In this document: piece by piece, positions 1 to 5,637 of the stretch | Layout of the letters: every line of letters begins with the position of its first letter | Position numbering within the stretch: position 1 is the first letter of the stretch | DNA from: HO2-45-28 sp964574495 | GTDB lineage: Bacteria > Patescibacteriota > Minisyncoccia > HO2-45-28 | Reading direction: 5' to 3' | Assembly (NCBI GenBank): GCA_964574495.1 | Contig: CAZNNT010000032.1 | Coordinates: 1 to 7,320, forward strand | DNA: 7,320 nucleotides | The notes under the pieces: model-generated | The model's input: only the letters and a program-made list of their open reading frames with translations | Told to the model about the DNA's origin: nothing | Databases searched by the model: none | Program-made: the position numbers and the translations under genes

Positions 1-345
1 GAACGCGCGAGGTTTGATTTTTCATTCGGGCGCAAACCGACTTCCGAAGAATTGAAAAAAATTGAATCGCTTGTAAATAAGATGATAGAAAAAAATTTAG
101 ATGTTAAAATGAAAGAGATGGATTATGAAGAAGCGGTTAAGTCCGGAGCATTATCATTTTTTAAACATAAATACCCAAAGCGGGTTAAGGTTTACGGCAT
201 CGGAGAAAATGACCAAAAAATTTCCGAAGAATTATGCGGAGGGCCTCATGTTTCAAGAACTTCCGAAATAGGCGTTTTTAAAATTATAAAAGAGGAATCG
301 GTGGCCGCGGGAGTTCGTCGAATAAGGGCGGCCGTTGATAATTAA
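1..345 (+). CDS. alaS: Alanyl-tRNA synthetase, C-terminal fragment (editing/SAD domain, no C-Ala domain)
   Basis: This is the 3' end of alaS; its 5' part lies outside the window. The enzyme charges tRNA-Ala with alanine in the cytoplasm and hydrolyses mischarged Ser/Gly-tRNA in its editing domain. The reading frame is open from base 1 for 114 residues. It begins with the conserved RFDFS segment that follows the first zinc/editing histidines in AlaRS. It then carries the second half of the editing site, ELCGGPHV (Cys at 235-237, His at 247-249), and ends with the family hallmark AAGVRRI. The TTG at 52 is an internal Leu codon, because homology continues upstream of it. Two oddities: the motif is CGGPH rather than the usual CGGTH, and the protein stops 6 residues after AAGVRRI, so the roughly 170-200-residue oligomerisation/C-Ala part of typical AlaRS is missing. 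The family call is secure. Confidence 0.93.
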   Translation, partial: ERARFDFSFGRKPTSEELKKIESLVNKMIEKNLDVKMKEMDYEEAVKSGALSFFKHKYPKRVKVYGIGENDQKISEELCGGPHVSRTSEIGVFKIIKEESVAAGVRRIRAAVDN

Positions 346-353
346 TTCAGGTG

Positions 354-1478
354 ATGGGTTTTTTAGGAATAAAAAACAAAGGCCGACGCAAGCTGATTTT
401 CAATATCGGAAGTTCGGAAATTAACGGCGCGCTGGTTTTTTTTCGTTACGGATTCAAGCCCGATATAGAAAGGCGCTTTAAATCCGAAAATATTATTTTG
501 CCGGAAGTTGATTTGCGCCGCCTTTGGAGAAGAATAGAAGGGCCGATTGATAAAATTATGCGCTCGTATAAAGAAATCACGCGTAAAGCCGATGAAGCGC
601 TGGTGGTTTTTTCTTCGCCGTGGTATTACTCGGAAATTTACCCCCGTCTGGATAAATTTGATTCTCCGCGAAAAATAACCGGTAATTACGCGCAAAAAAT
701 AATTGATATGGCCGAAGACGATTTTAAAAAACAAGCCCGAGCGGAGTTCGGTCTTTTAAAAGACGATTTGGCTTTTACGCGTTCGCAAATAACCGGCGCG
801 AAAATTAACGGCTACTCTTTAAAACAGCCCGGCCAAAACATTTCCGGCAAGTTCGCAAAAGAGATTTTTTTGTCGGTATACACTTCGGCTTTTTTCAGCA
901 AAGCCGCCATATTTTTAAAAAACGCGTTTTTGGAGCGAGGGATAAAAACGCTGGAATTTCAAAGCTCACCCTGGATTTTTTTTGAGGTTTTGTCAAAAGA
1001 CGGCCAGAGAGATGTTTCGGTCGTGGAAATCGGAGGAGAAATTACGGATATAATTATGATTAAAGAAGGCGAGATGCGTAAGATCGCGAGTTTCGGGCGC
1101 GGATATAATTATATAGTGCGCCGCTTGGCCTCGGTTTTGCGTCTGGGTCTGGATGAAGCCGCTTCAACACTTTCGGCCTATGAAGAAAATAAACTTGACC
1201 GCGAACTTAAAGAGTCGGTGAACCGGTCTCTTGAGGAATCAATAAAAGAATGGGCGGGTCTCTTTAAAGAAACGGTTGAAAAACAAATGTTACCCGATCT
1301 TATGCCCGAAAAAATTATTTTAACCGGCGGCGCGGAAATATCGGAATTCTCTAATACGCTAAATTCCTCGTCTTTAAATATTTACACCTCGCATGGCCGT
1401 TCGTTCCTGCGGCCGGAAAAAACTTTTGATTTAATGGAATTTTGTATAAAATATGCACAATATGCCGCAAATCAATAA
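354..1478 (+). CDS. Divergent actin-like ATPase (FtsA/PilM-type fold)
   Basis: Encodes 374 residues from ATG 354; a GTG at 351 is an equally placed alternative, and neither has a clear Shine-Dalgarno. No signal peptide or membrane segment is visible, so it is probably cytoplasmic. Three motifs of the actin/HSP70/FtsA fold occur in the right order and spacing: phosphate-1 (about 15-28, containing NIGSSEING), phosphate-2 (about 223-239, containing VVEIGGEITDIIMI) and the adenosine motif (about 321-329, IILTGGAEI). The stretch SFGRGYNYIVRRLA after phosphate-2 resembles the corresponding FtsA/PilM segment. Oddly, the usual Asp of phosphate-1 is Asn17 and that of phosphate-2 is Glu225, so nucleotide hydrolysis may be weakened. 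It follows alaS by 8 nt and overlaps the next gene by 26 nt, which suggests the pair is translated together. A PilM-like scaffold for the membrane partner is an inference; a remote FtsA homologue is the alternative. Confidence 0.7.
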   Translation: MGFLGIKNKGRRKLIFNIGSSEINGALVFFRYGFKPDIERRFKSENIILPEVDLRRLWRRIEGPIDKIMRSYKEITRKADEALVVFSSPWYYSEIYPRLDKFDSPRKITGNYAQKIIDMAEDDFKKQARAEFGLLKDDLAFTRSQITGAKINGYSLKQPGQNISGKFAKEIFLSVYTSAFFSKAAIFLKNAFLERGIKTLEFQSSPWIFFEVLSKDGQRDVSVVEIGGEITDIIMIKEGEMRKIASFGRGYNYIVRRLASVLRLGLDEAASTLSAYEENKLDRELKESVNRSLEESIKEWAGLFKETVEKQMLPDLMPEKIILTGGAEISEFSNTLNSSSLNIYTSHGRSFLRPEKTFDLMEFCIKYAQYAANQ

Positions 1479-2706
1479 TCGAATGCAAGATATCGTGCCG
1501 CCCCCAAATCGTCCGGTTTCCGTTATAAAAAAAGAGAACGGTCCGGCGCCGGAAAATAAGCCGAAAAACAAACCGGCTTTGCATAGGGCCGCTCCCCCCA
1601 AATTTATTGTTTTAGCCGTCATTTCATACGCGCTGATTTTAGTCGCGATAGGTTTCTGGGCTAAAGCGGAGGTTAATCTTGTTTTAAGAAGCGAAACATT
1701 GGAGGTTGATAATCTTTTGCCGGCCGCGGTAAATGATTCGGAAATTCTGACGGAAAAGGTCGTTTTTGAAGATAAAGCGGAGTCCTCGGCAAAAACCTCC
1801 GGTCTTAAAAATTTTAATGACCGGGCTTCGGGCATAATAATTATTTATAACGCCTATAGTTCCGAGCCGCAGGCGCTTTTGTCCAACACCAGATTTGAAA
1901 CGGTTGACGGCAAAATTTTTCGCTCCAATAAACCGATTACGGTTCCCGGAGCGAAAATAATTGACGGCAAAATAGACCCGAGTTCCATAGAAATCAAGGT
2001 TTTTGCCGACGAAGCTGGGGATTCTTACAATATTGGTTTAGCCGATTTCAGCATACCCGGTTTTAAGGGCGGCGTTAAATTTGATAAATTTTACGCCCGT
2101 TCCAAAACGCCTATGACCGGCGGTTTTGTCGGAAAAGCCGGCGTCGTGTCCAAAGAGGATATAGAAATACTGCGTCAGAACCTGGAGAATGAATTGAAGC
2201 AAAAACTTTACGCCCGCTTCCAATCGGAAATTCCGGATGATTTTTTGGCGCCGGAGGGCGCTTATAAATACGAAATAGAAGTTAGTGACACAGCGCCATC
2301 GGAGGGTTCGCGAGCCGACGAATTTAAAATGACCTTGAGCGGCGCTTTGCAGGCCTTTTTCGTCAGGAGGTCGGACATAAAAAATAAAATAGCCGAGCGT
2401 TTTAAAGACGACCCCGAGTACAAGAATATAGACATAGTAAATTTTAACGAATTAAAAATTGAGGCCGTTGGGGCCGATTTCGGCTCCACGCAATTAAAAT
2501 TAAAGGTCTCCGGCCAAGCCAAAATAGTATGGGGCGTTGATGAGGAGCGTCTGGCCGGCGAGCTGGCTCTGGCTTCGGCCTCCTCCAGATTGGGCATTTT
2601 TAATAAATATCCGCAAATAAGAAAAGCGCAGATAATTTATCGGCCGTTTTGGTGGAAAATATTTCCGGATGAAGCCGCTAAAGTCGTTATAAGCGGCTCT
2701 TATTGA
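1453..2706 (+). CDS. Single-pass membrane protein with baseplate-J-like external region
   Basis: Encodes 417 residues from ATG 1453; ATG 1462 and ATG 1483 are in-frame alternatives and none has a good Shine-Dalgarno. Residues 1-49 form a polar, proline- and lysine-rich tail containing DIVPPPNRP. One hydrophobic segment follows at about 50-70 (FIVLAVISYALILVAIGFWA). Residues 71-417 form a large beta-strand-rich part, presumably outside the membrane. Landmarks are IIIIYNAYSSEPQALLSNTRF (about 128-148, split here as IIIIYNAYSSE then PQALLSNTRF), YNIGLADFSIPGFKG (192-206), TPMTGGFVG (219-227) and the closing YRPFWWKIFPDEAAKVVIS. I associate this pattern with proteins of candidate-phyla-radiation genomes annotated as baseplate J/gp47 family. 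No cleavable signal or cysteines are apparent. The start lies inside the preceding ATPase gene in another frame. The role is unknown; a PilN-like anchor or an envelope-structure component are possibilities, not demonstrated. Confidence 0.72.
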   Translation: MHNMPQINNRMQDIVPPPNRPVSVIKKENGPAPENKPKNKPALHRAAPPKFIVLAVISYALILVAIGFWAKAEVNLVLRSETLEVDNLLPAAVNDSEILTEKVVFEDKAESSAKTSGLKNFNDRASGIIIIYNAYSSEPQALLSNTRFETVDGKIFRSNKPITVPGAKIIDGKIDPSSIEIKVFADEAGDSYNIGLADFSIPGFKGGVKFDKFYARSKTPMTGGFVGKAGVVSKEDIEILRQNLENELKQKLYARFQSEIPDDFLAPEGAYKYEIEVSDTAPSEGSRADEFKMTLSGALQAFFVRRSDIKNKIAERFKDDPEYKNIDIVNFNELKIEAVGADFGSTQLKLKVSGQAKIVWGVDEERLAGELALASASSRLGIFNKYPQIRKAQIIYRPFWWKIFPDEAAKVVISGSY

Positions 2707-2709
2707 AAC

Positions 2710-2738
2710 TTGACTTTAATTCCGTCCTGATTTAACAT
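2710..2738 (+). promoter_or_regulatory. Predicted sigma-70-type promoter for the infA operon
   Basis: TTGACT at 2710-2715 and TAACAT at 2733-2738 are separated by exactly 17 bp. They match the -35 and -10 consensus at 5/6 and 4/6 positions. The -35 box begins 3 bp after the stop of the upstream membrane-protein gene, so translation initiation genes get their own start of transcription. Initiation about 7 nt after the -10 box would leave only about 12 nt before the infA ATG. Activity is inferred from sequence alone. Confidence 0.6.
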
Positions 2739-2756
2739 TGTCTTTGTAATTATTTA

Positions 2757-2978
2757 ATGGCCACAGCCAAAGAAAATAAGGAAATTAGGCAGGGGACCGT
2801 TATTGAGGCGTTGCCTGACACCAAATTCAGGGTTCAACTAGAAGACGGTCAGGTGCTTTTGGGGTACCTGGCTGGTAAAATGCGTCATTTCAGGATAAAA
2901 GTTCTGGTTGGCGATCGGGTAAAAGTTGAACTTAATCCCTACGATTCGGATCGCGGCCGCATTATTCAGCGATTATAA
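2757..2978 (+). CDS. infA: Translation initiation factor IF-1
   Basis: A 73-residue protein, the normal size for IF-1, which binds the 30S A site during initiation. It is a single OB fold: GTVIEALPDTKFRVQLEDG (residues 13-31) is the classic first half, followed by LAGKMRHFRIKVLVGD and the end motif NPYDSDRGRI. The basic KMR loop that inserts near helix 44 of 16S rRNA is kept. The ATG follows the predicted promoter closely and has no Shine-Dalgarno; the preceding bases are AT-rich. It is the first gene of the run and lies 9 nt before rpmJ, the usual infA-rpmJ order. Its usual upstream neighbour map is absent. The identification is very secure. Confidence 0.97.
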   Translation: MATAKENKEIRQGTVIEALPDTKFRVQLEDGQVLLGYLAGKMRHFRIKVLVGDRVKVELNPYDSDRGRIIQRL

Positions 2979-2987
2979 TTATAATTT

Positions 2988-3101
2988 ATGAAAGTTAGAG
3001 CTTCGGTTAAGCCAATATGCGCGAAATGCAAAATTATCAGACGCAAGGGTCGGGTGCGCATAATTTGCGTTAATTCCAAACATAAACAAAGACAAGGTTA
3101 G
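2988..3101 (+). CDS. rpmJ: 50S ribosomal protein L36 (bL36), zinc-binding form
   Basis: A 37-residue protein, the canonical length, starting MKVRASVKPICAKCKIIRRK and ending HKQRQG. It binds 23S rRNA in the large subunit. The four zinc ligands of the C+ form are all present: Cys11, Cys14, Cys27 and His32. It sits between infA (9 nt gap) and rpsM (3 nt gap), the conserved position for this gene. The ATG at 2988 is preceded by AT-rich sequence without a Shine-Dalgarno. It stops with TAG at 3099-3101. It was translated by hand from the sequence. Confidence 0.96.
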   Translation: MKVRASVKPICAKCKIIRRKGRVRIICVNSKHKQRQG

Positions 3102-3104
3102 AAT

Positions 3105-3494
3105 ATGGCCAGATTAGCCGGAACAAACATACCCGATAAAAAGCGCGCGGAATTTTCTCTGCCCTATATTTACGGTATTGGCAGGTCGGCTGCCGTAAAA
3201 ATATTAAACGAGGCCAAAGTTGATAAAAATAAATTGATTAGCGACCTGACGGCCCAGGAATTAAATCGCGTCCGCGCGATTTTGGAGGGCGGAACTAATT
3301 TAATTGAAGGGGATTTGCGCAGAAAAATATCCGGCGACATTAAGCGTTTGAAAGACATAAAAAGTTACCGCGGGACGCGCCACATTAAAAGTTTGCCTTC
3401 CCGAGGCCAAAGGACGCGCACTAATTCCAGAACGCGCCGGGGCAATGTGCGCCGCACCACAATCAGCGGAAAGAGAAAGGTGGAGAAGAAATAA
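3105..3494 (+). CDS. rpsM: 30S ribosomal protein S13 (uS13)
   Basis: A 129-residue protein of the small-subunit head, contacting the P-site tRNA and bridging to the large subunit. The start MARLAGTNIPDKKR, the helix-turn segment YIYGIGRSAAVKIL (21-34), EGDLRRKI (68-75) and the rRNA-binding YRGTRHIKSLPSRGQRTRTN (88-107) are diagnostic. The C-terminal tail is strongly basic, as expected for its approach to tRNA. The ATG lies 3 nt after rpmJ, with a weak AAGG at 3094-3097 seven bases upstream, inside the end of rpmJ. A 56-nt gap, wider than the others in this run, follows before rpsK. The length is slightly above the roughly 118-125 residues usual for bacteria. Identification is secure. Confidence 0.97.
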   Translation: MARLAGTNIPDKKRAEFSLPYIYGIGRSAAVKILNEAKVDKNKLISDLTAQELNRVRAILEGGTNLIEGDLRRKISGDIKRLKDIKSYRGTRHIKSLPSRGQRTRTNSRTRRGNVRRTTISGKRKVEKK

Positions 3495-3550
3495 GGGAAC
3501 ACTGATTTACAGTTAATTTTTTATCGCTTTAGCTCAAAAAATTAAGTAAA

Positions 3551-3985
3551 ATGGGAAAAAAACGAGTTATAAAAAAGTCCACGAGCGGAGTGGATCACGA
3601 ATTGAGGGCAAGAGCCGTCGGCCGCCTGCCCAAAAAGAAATTAGAGAAGGGCATTTTAAACGTGCTCGCGACTTTCAATAACACTATGCTGACGCTTACC
3701 GATGAAAAAGGCAATGCCCTTATTTGGGCGTCAGCCGGGTCTTTGGGTTTTAAGGGAGCCAGGAAAGGCACGCCTTACGCCGCTTCAAAAGTCGCCGAAC
3801 TTGTCGCTGAAAAGGCCAAAATGATAGGTCTAAAAACCGTAAGCATAAATGTTAACGGCGTCGGCTCCGGCCGCGAGTCGGCGGTGCGGTCTTTTTTGGG
3901 GCAGGACATAATTTTGGACAAAATAAGAGATGTCACTCCGATTCCGCATAACGGGCCAAAACCGCCAAAACCCCGCAGGGTCTAA
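3551..3985 (+). CDS. rpsK: 30S ribosomal protein S11 (uS11)
   Basis: A 144-residue protein of the small-subunit platform near the mRNA exit and E site. The family signature is clear: GILNVLATFNNTMLTLTDEKG (34-54, read as GILNVLATFNNT then MLTLTDEKG), GFKGARKGTPYAA (66-78), NGVGSGRESAVRSF (102-115) and DVTPIPHNG (127-135). The N-terminal 30 residues are basic and somewhat longer than in model bacteria. The common tail NGCRPPKRRRV is here NGPKPPKPRRV, so the usual Cys after the Asn-Gly pair is Pro. The Asn-Gly itself, a known isoaspartate site in E. coli S11, is kept. No strong Shine-Dalgarno precedes the ATG. The next gene starts 3 nt after the stop. Identification is secure. Confidence 0.97.
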   Translation: MGKKRVIKKSTSGVDHELRARAVGRLPKKKLEKGILNVLATFNNTMLTLTDEKGNALIWASAGSLGFKGARKGTPYAASKVAELVAEKAKMIGLKTVSINVNGVGSGRESAVRSFLGQDIILDKIRDVTPIPHNGPKPPKPRRV

Positions 3986-3988
3986 AAT

Positions 3989-4609
3989 ATGCCTAAAATC
4001 ACATGTAAAATTTGCCGACGTTTGGGTTTTTCGGTCTGCGGCCGCCAAAATTGCGCCTTTAAACGAAAACCCTATCCTCCGGGCGTGCACGGCCGGGCGG
4101 GATTGGGGTCCAGGCGCGGGCGGACGCAATCCGAATACGGAAGCCAGCTGAAAGAAAAACAAAAGGTTAAATTTTTGTATGGTTTGAGAGAGAAGCAATT
4201 CAGAAATTTGGTTTCCAAAGCGGTAGCGGCAAAAAGCTCGGAGACATCCCGCCGCATAATTGAGCTTTTGGAGACGCGGCTGGACAATGTGGTTTATCGT
4301 CTTGGTTTTGTTGAGTCCCGCAATGCCGCTCATCAGTTGGTGGGCCACGGACATATCATGGTTGACGGAAAAAAGACCACGATACCCTCCAGGCATCTTA
4401 AAATCGGGCAGGTTGTTTCCATACGCCCTCAAAGTTTGGGGAACGGAGTTTTTCGCAATTTGGATTTGCGGCTGAAAAAATACACGGTCCCGTCGTGGCT
4501 TGCCCTTGATAAGAGCAAATATGAAGGACGCTTGTCCGCCCTTCCGACTCCGGAAGAAGTTGACGTGGGGGCCAATTTAAACGCGGTTATTGAATTTTAT
4601 TCAAGATAG
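3989..4609 (+). CDS. rpsD: 30S ribosomal protein S4 (uS4), zinc-binding form
   Basis: A 206-residue protein, the normal length. It nucleates 30S assembly by binding the 5' domain of 16S rRNA. Cysteines 6, 9, 17 and 22 (CKICRRLGFSVCGRQNC) form the N-terminal zinc knuckle of C+ S4 proteins, which E. coli S4 lacks. KRKPYPPGVHG follows. The S4 RNA-binding domain spans about 96-147 (TRLDNVVYRLGF, ARGH-like LVGHGHIMVDGK, PSRHLKIG). The ending NLNAVIEFYSR is typical. The ATG is 3 nt after rpsK; AGGG at 3977-3980, eight bases upstream, may serve as a weak ribosome site. In many bacteria S4 represses its own operon; no recognised S4 target is identifiable here. The predicted rpoA promoter overlaps the last codons. 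Confidence 0.97.
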   Translation: MPKITCKICRRLGFSVCGRQNCAFKRKPYPPGVHGRAGLGSRRGRTQSEYGSQLKEKQKVKFLYGLREKQFRNLVSKAVAAKSSETSRRIIELLETRLDNVVYRLGFVESRNAAHQLVGHGHIMVDGKKTTIPSRHLKIGQVVSIRPQSLGNGVFRNLDLRLKKYTVPSWLALDKSKYEGRLSALPTPEEVDVGANLNAVIEFYSR

Positions 4610-4618
4610 TATTATAAT
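4590..4618 (+). promoter_or_regulatory. Predicted internal promoter for rpoA
   Basis: A perfect TATAAT at 4613-4618 lies 17 bp downstream of TTGAAT at 4590-4595. The -35 box and most of the spacer lie inside the last codons of rpsD; the -10 box starts 4 bp after its stop. Initiation near 4625 would give a leader of about 28 nt before the rpoA ATG. An imperfect 7-bp inverted repeat (4619-4625 with 4639-4645) overlaps the likely start of transcription. This would let RNA polymerase alpha be made partly independently of the ribosomal genes upstream. Confidence 0.62.
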
Positions 4619-4652
4619 ATTAAGATATTAAAATTAGGTCTTAATTATTTTT

Positions 4653-5633
4653 ATGGATATTTCAATCATTTTGCCTTCAAAACCCAGAGTGGTTTCTGAA
4701 GAAGAGCATAAGGGCGTTTATGAAATAGACGGCCTTTATCCGGGGTACGGCCATACTTTGGGTAATAGTTTGCGGCGCGTTCTTTTGTCTTCTTTGCCCG
4801 GCGCCGGAGTCACTCGGGTAAAAATTGAGGGTATAGCTCATGAATTTTCAACCCTGCCCGGAGTTAAGGAAGATATTATCGCGGTTTTATTGAATCTGAA
4901 AAAATTGCGTTTTAAGACGGACGCCTTAGACCCCCAGACGGTTAAATTAAAAGTTAAGGGAGCCAAGACGGTTTTGGCCAAGGATTTGAGTTTACCGGGA
5001 CAGGTGGAGATAGCCAATCCCAATCAGATTATAGCCACTCTCACCGATAAAAGCGCCGCGCTTGAAATGGAATTAACCGTTGAAAGAGGGCTGGGTTACG
5101 TTACCAGGGACGTTTTGCAAAAAGAAAAGGCCCAAGTCGGCGAAATGGTTTTAGACGCGGTCTTTACTCCGATTCGGAGGGTGAATTATGAAGTTGAAAA
5201 TATGCGCGTGGGAGACCGCACCGATTTTAACCGTTTGCGCATCACCGTTCAGACCGACGGCACCATTACTGCCCGCGAGGCCCTGGAAGAAGCGATCAAA
5301 ATTATGATTAATCAGCTGAAAGCCATTGTCGGTTTTAAAGAAGAGGAGGAAGAGGCGGCGGAGGAGGAGGTTTTAGCGCAAGAGGAAGCCGCTTCGGAAA
5401 GCGGCGCCACGGAAGAAGTCGCCGAAGAAGAGGATAAGAATAAAGTCAGGATTGAAGATTTAGGGCTGTCGGAAAGAATTACCAAGGCATTAACCGATGC
5501 CAGCATAAGAACGGTGGGCGGCTTGGTGCGCAGGTCAAGCGCCGACATATTGGCTTTAGAAGGGGTGGGCGCGAAGGCCTTGGCGGAAATAAGAAGGGCT
5601 GTCGGCAAATTGGGTCTGACCATCAAGGAGTAA
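4653..5633 (+). CDS. rpoA: DNA-directed RNA polymerase alpha subunit
   Basis: A 326-residue alpha subunit, the platform on which beta and beta' assemble. The N-terminal domain (about 1-228) shows GYGHTLGNSLRRVLLSSLPG (31-50), HEFSTLPGVKEDI (63-75) and NLKKLRFK (81-88), which drive dimerisation and beta contact. Residues 229-262 form a very acidic linker, mostly Glu and Ala. The C-terminal domain (about 264-326) begins VRIEDLGLSERI and has EGVGAKALAEIRRAVGKLGL at 303-322. By alignment with E. coli, Arg265 corresponds to Arg275 here and is kept, while Asn268, Lys271 and Ser299 correspond to Lys, Thr and Ala. It follows rpsD by 43 nt with its own predicted promoter, and precedes rplQ by 4 nt. 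Identification is secure. Confidence 0.98.
   Translation: MDISIILPSKPRVVSEEEHKGVYEIDGLYPGYGHTLGNSLRRVLLSSLPGAGVTRVKIEGIAHEFSTLPGVKEDIIAVLLNLKKLRFKTDALDPQTVKLKVKGAKTVLAKDLSLPGQVEIANPNQIIATLTDKSAALEMELTVERGLGYVTRDVLQKEKAQVGEMVLDAVFTPIRRVNYEVENMRVGDRTDFNRLRITVQTDGTITAREALEEAIKIMINQLKAIVGFKEEEEEAAEEEVLAQEEAASESGATEEVAEEEDKNKVRIEDLGLSERITKALTDASIRTVGGLVRRSSADILALEGVGAKALAEIRRAVGKLGLTIKE
5625..5630 (+). promoter_or_regulatory. Strong ribosome binding site for rplQ
   Basis: AAGGAG lies 7 nt before the rplQ ATG at 5638, embedded in the last two sense codons of rpoA. It is the clearest Shine-Dalgarno among the plus-strand genes here; most others have weak or no recognisable site. It fixes the rplQ start. 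Confidence 0.75.
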
Positions 5634-5637
5634 TGAT

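Noticed and set aside
52..345. A stand-alone small gene starting at TTG 52
   Set aside because: The frame is open to base 1 and the upstream residues match the AlaRS RFDFS segment, so this is the end of alaS.
1453..1478. The 26-nt overlap as a frameshifted single gene
   Set aside because: The upstream protein ends naturally after its adenosine motif, and the downstream protein has its own tail and membrane span, so two genes fit better.
1431..1835. 134-codon open frame on the minus strand
   Set aside because: It lies antisense to the membrane-protein gene, and its translation shows no coherent family signature.
2704..2706. UGA read as glycine (Gracilibacteria/SR1 code)
   Set aside because: The membrane-protein gene and rplQ both end in TGA exactly where their families end, so UGA acts as stop.
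3506..3534. TTTACA upstream of rpsK as a possible -35 box
   Set aside because: At 16-18 bp spacing the -10 candidates (TTAGCT and neighbours) match the consensus very poorly, so no promoter is called.
3830..4432. 200-codon open frame on the minus strand
   Set aside because: It lies opposite rpsK and rpsD, has no recognisable protein features, and is explained as a shadow of these conserved genes.
5340..5370. GGAGG-rich purine tract in rpoA as an internal ribosome site
   Set aside because: No in-frame start codon follows at suitable spacing, and the tract is explained by Glu codons of the acidic linker.
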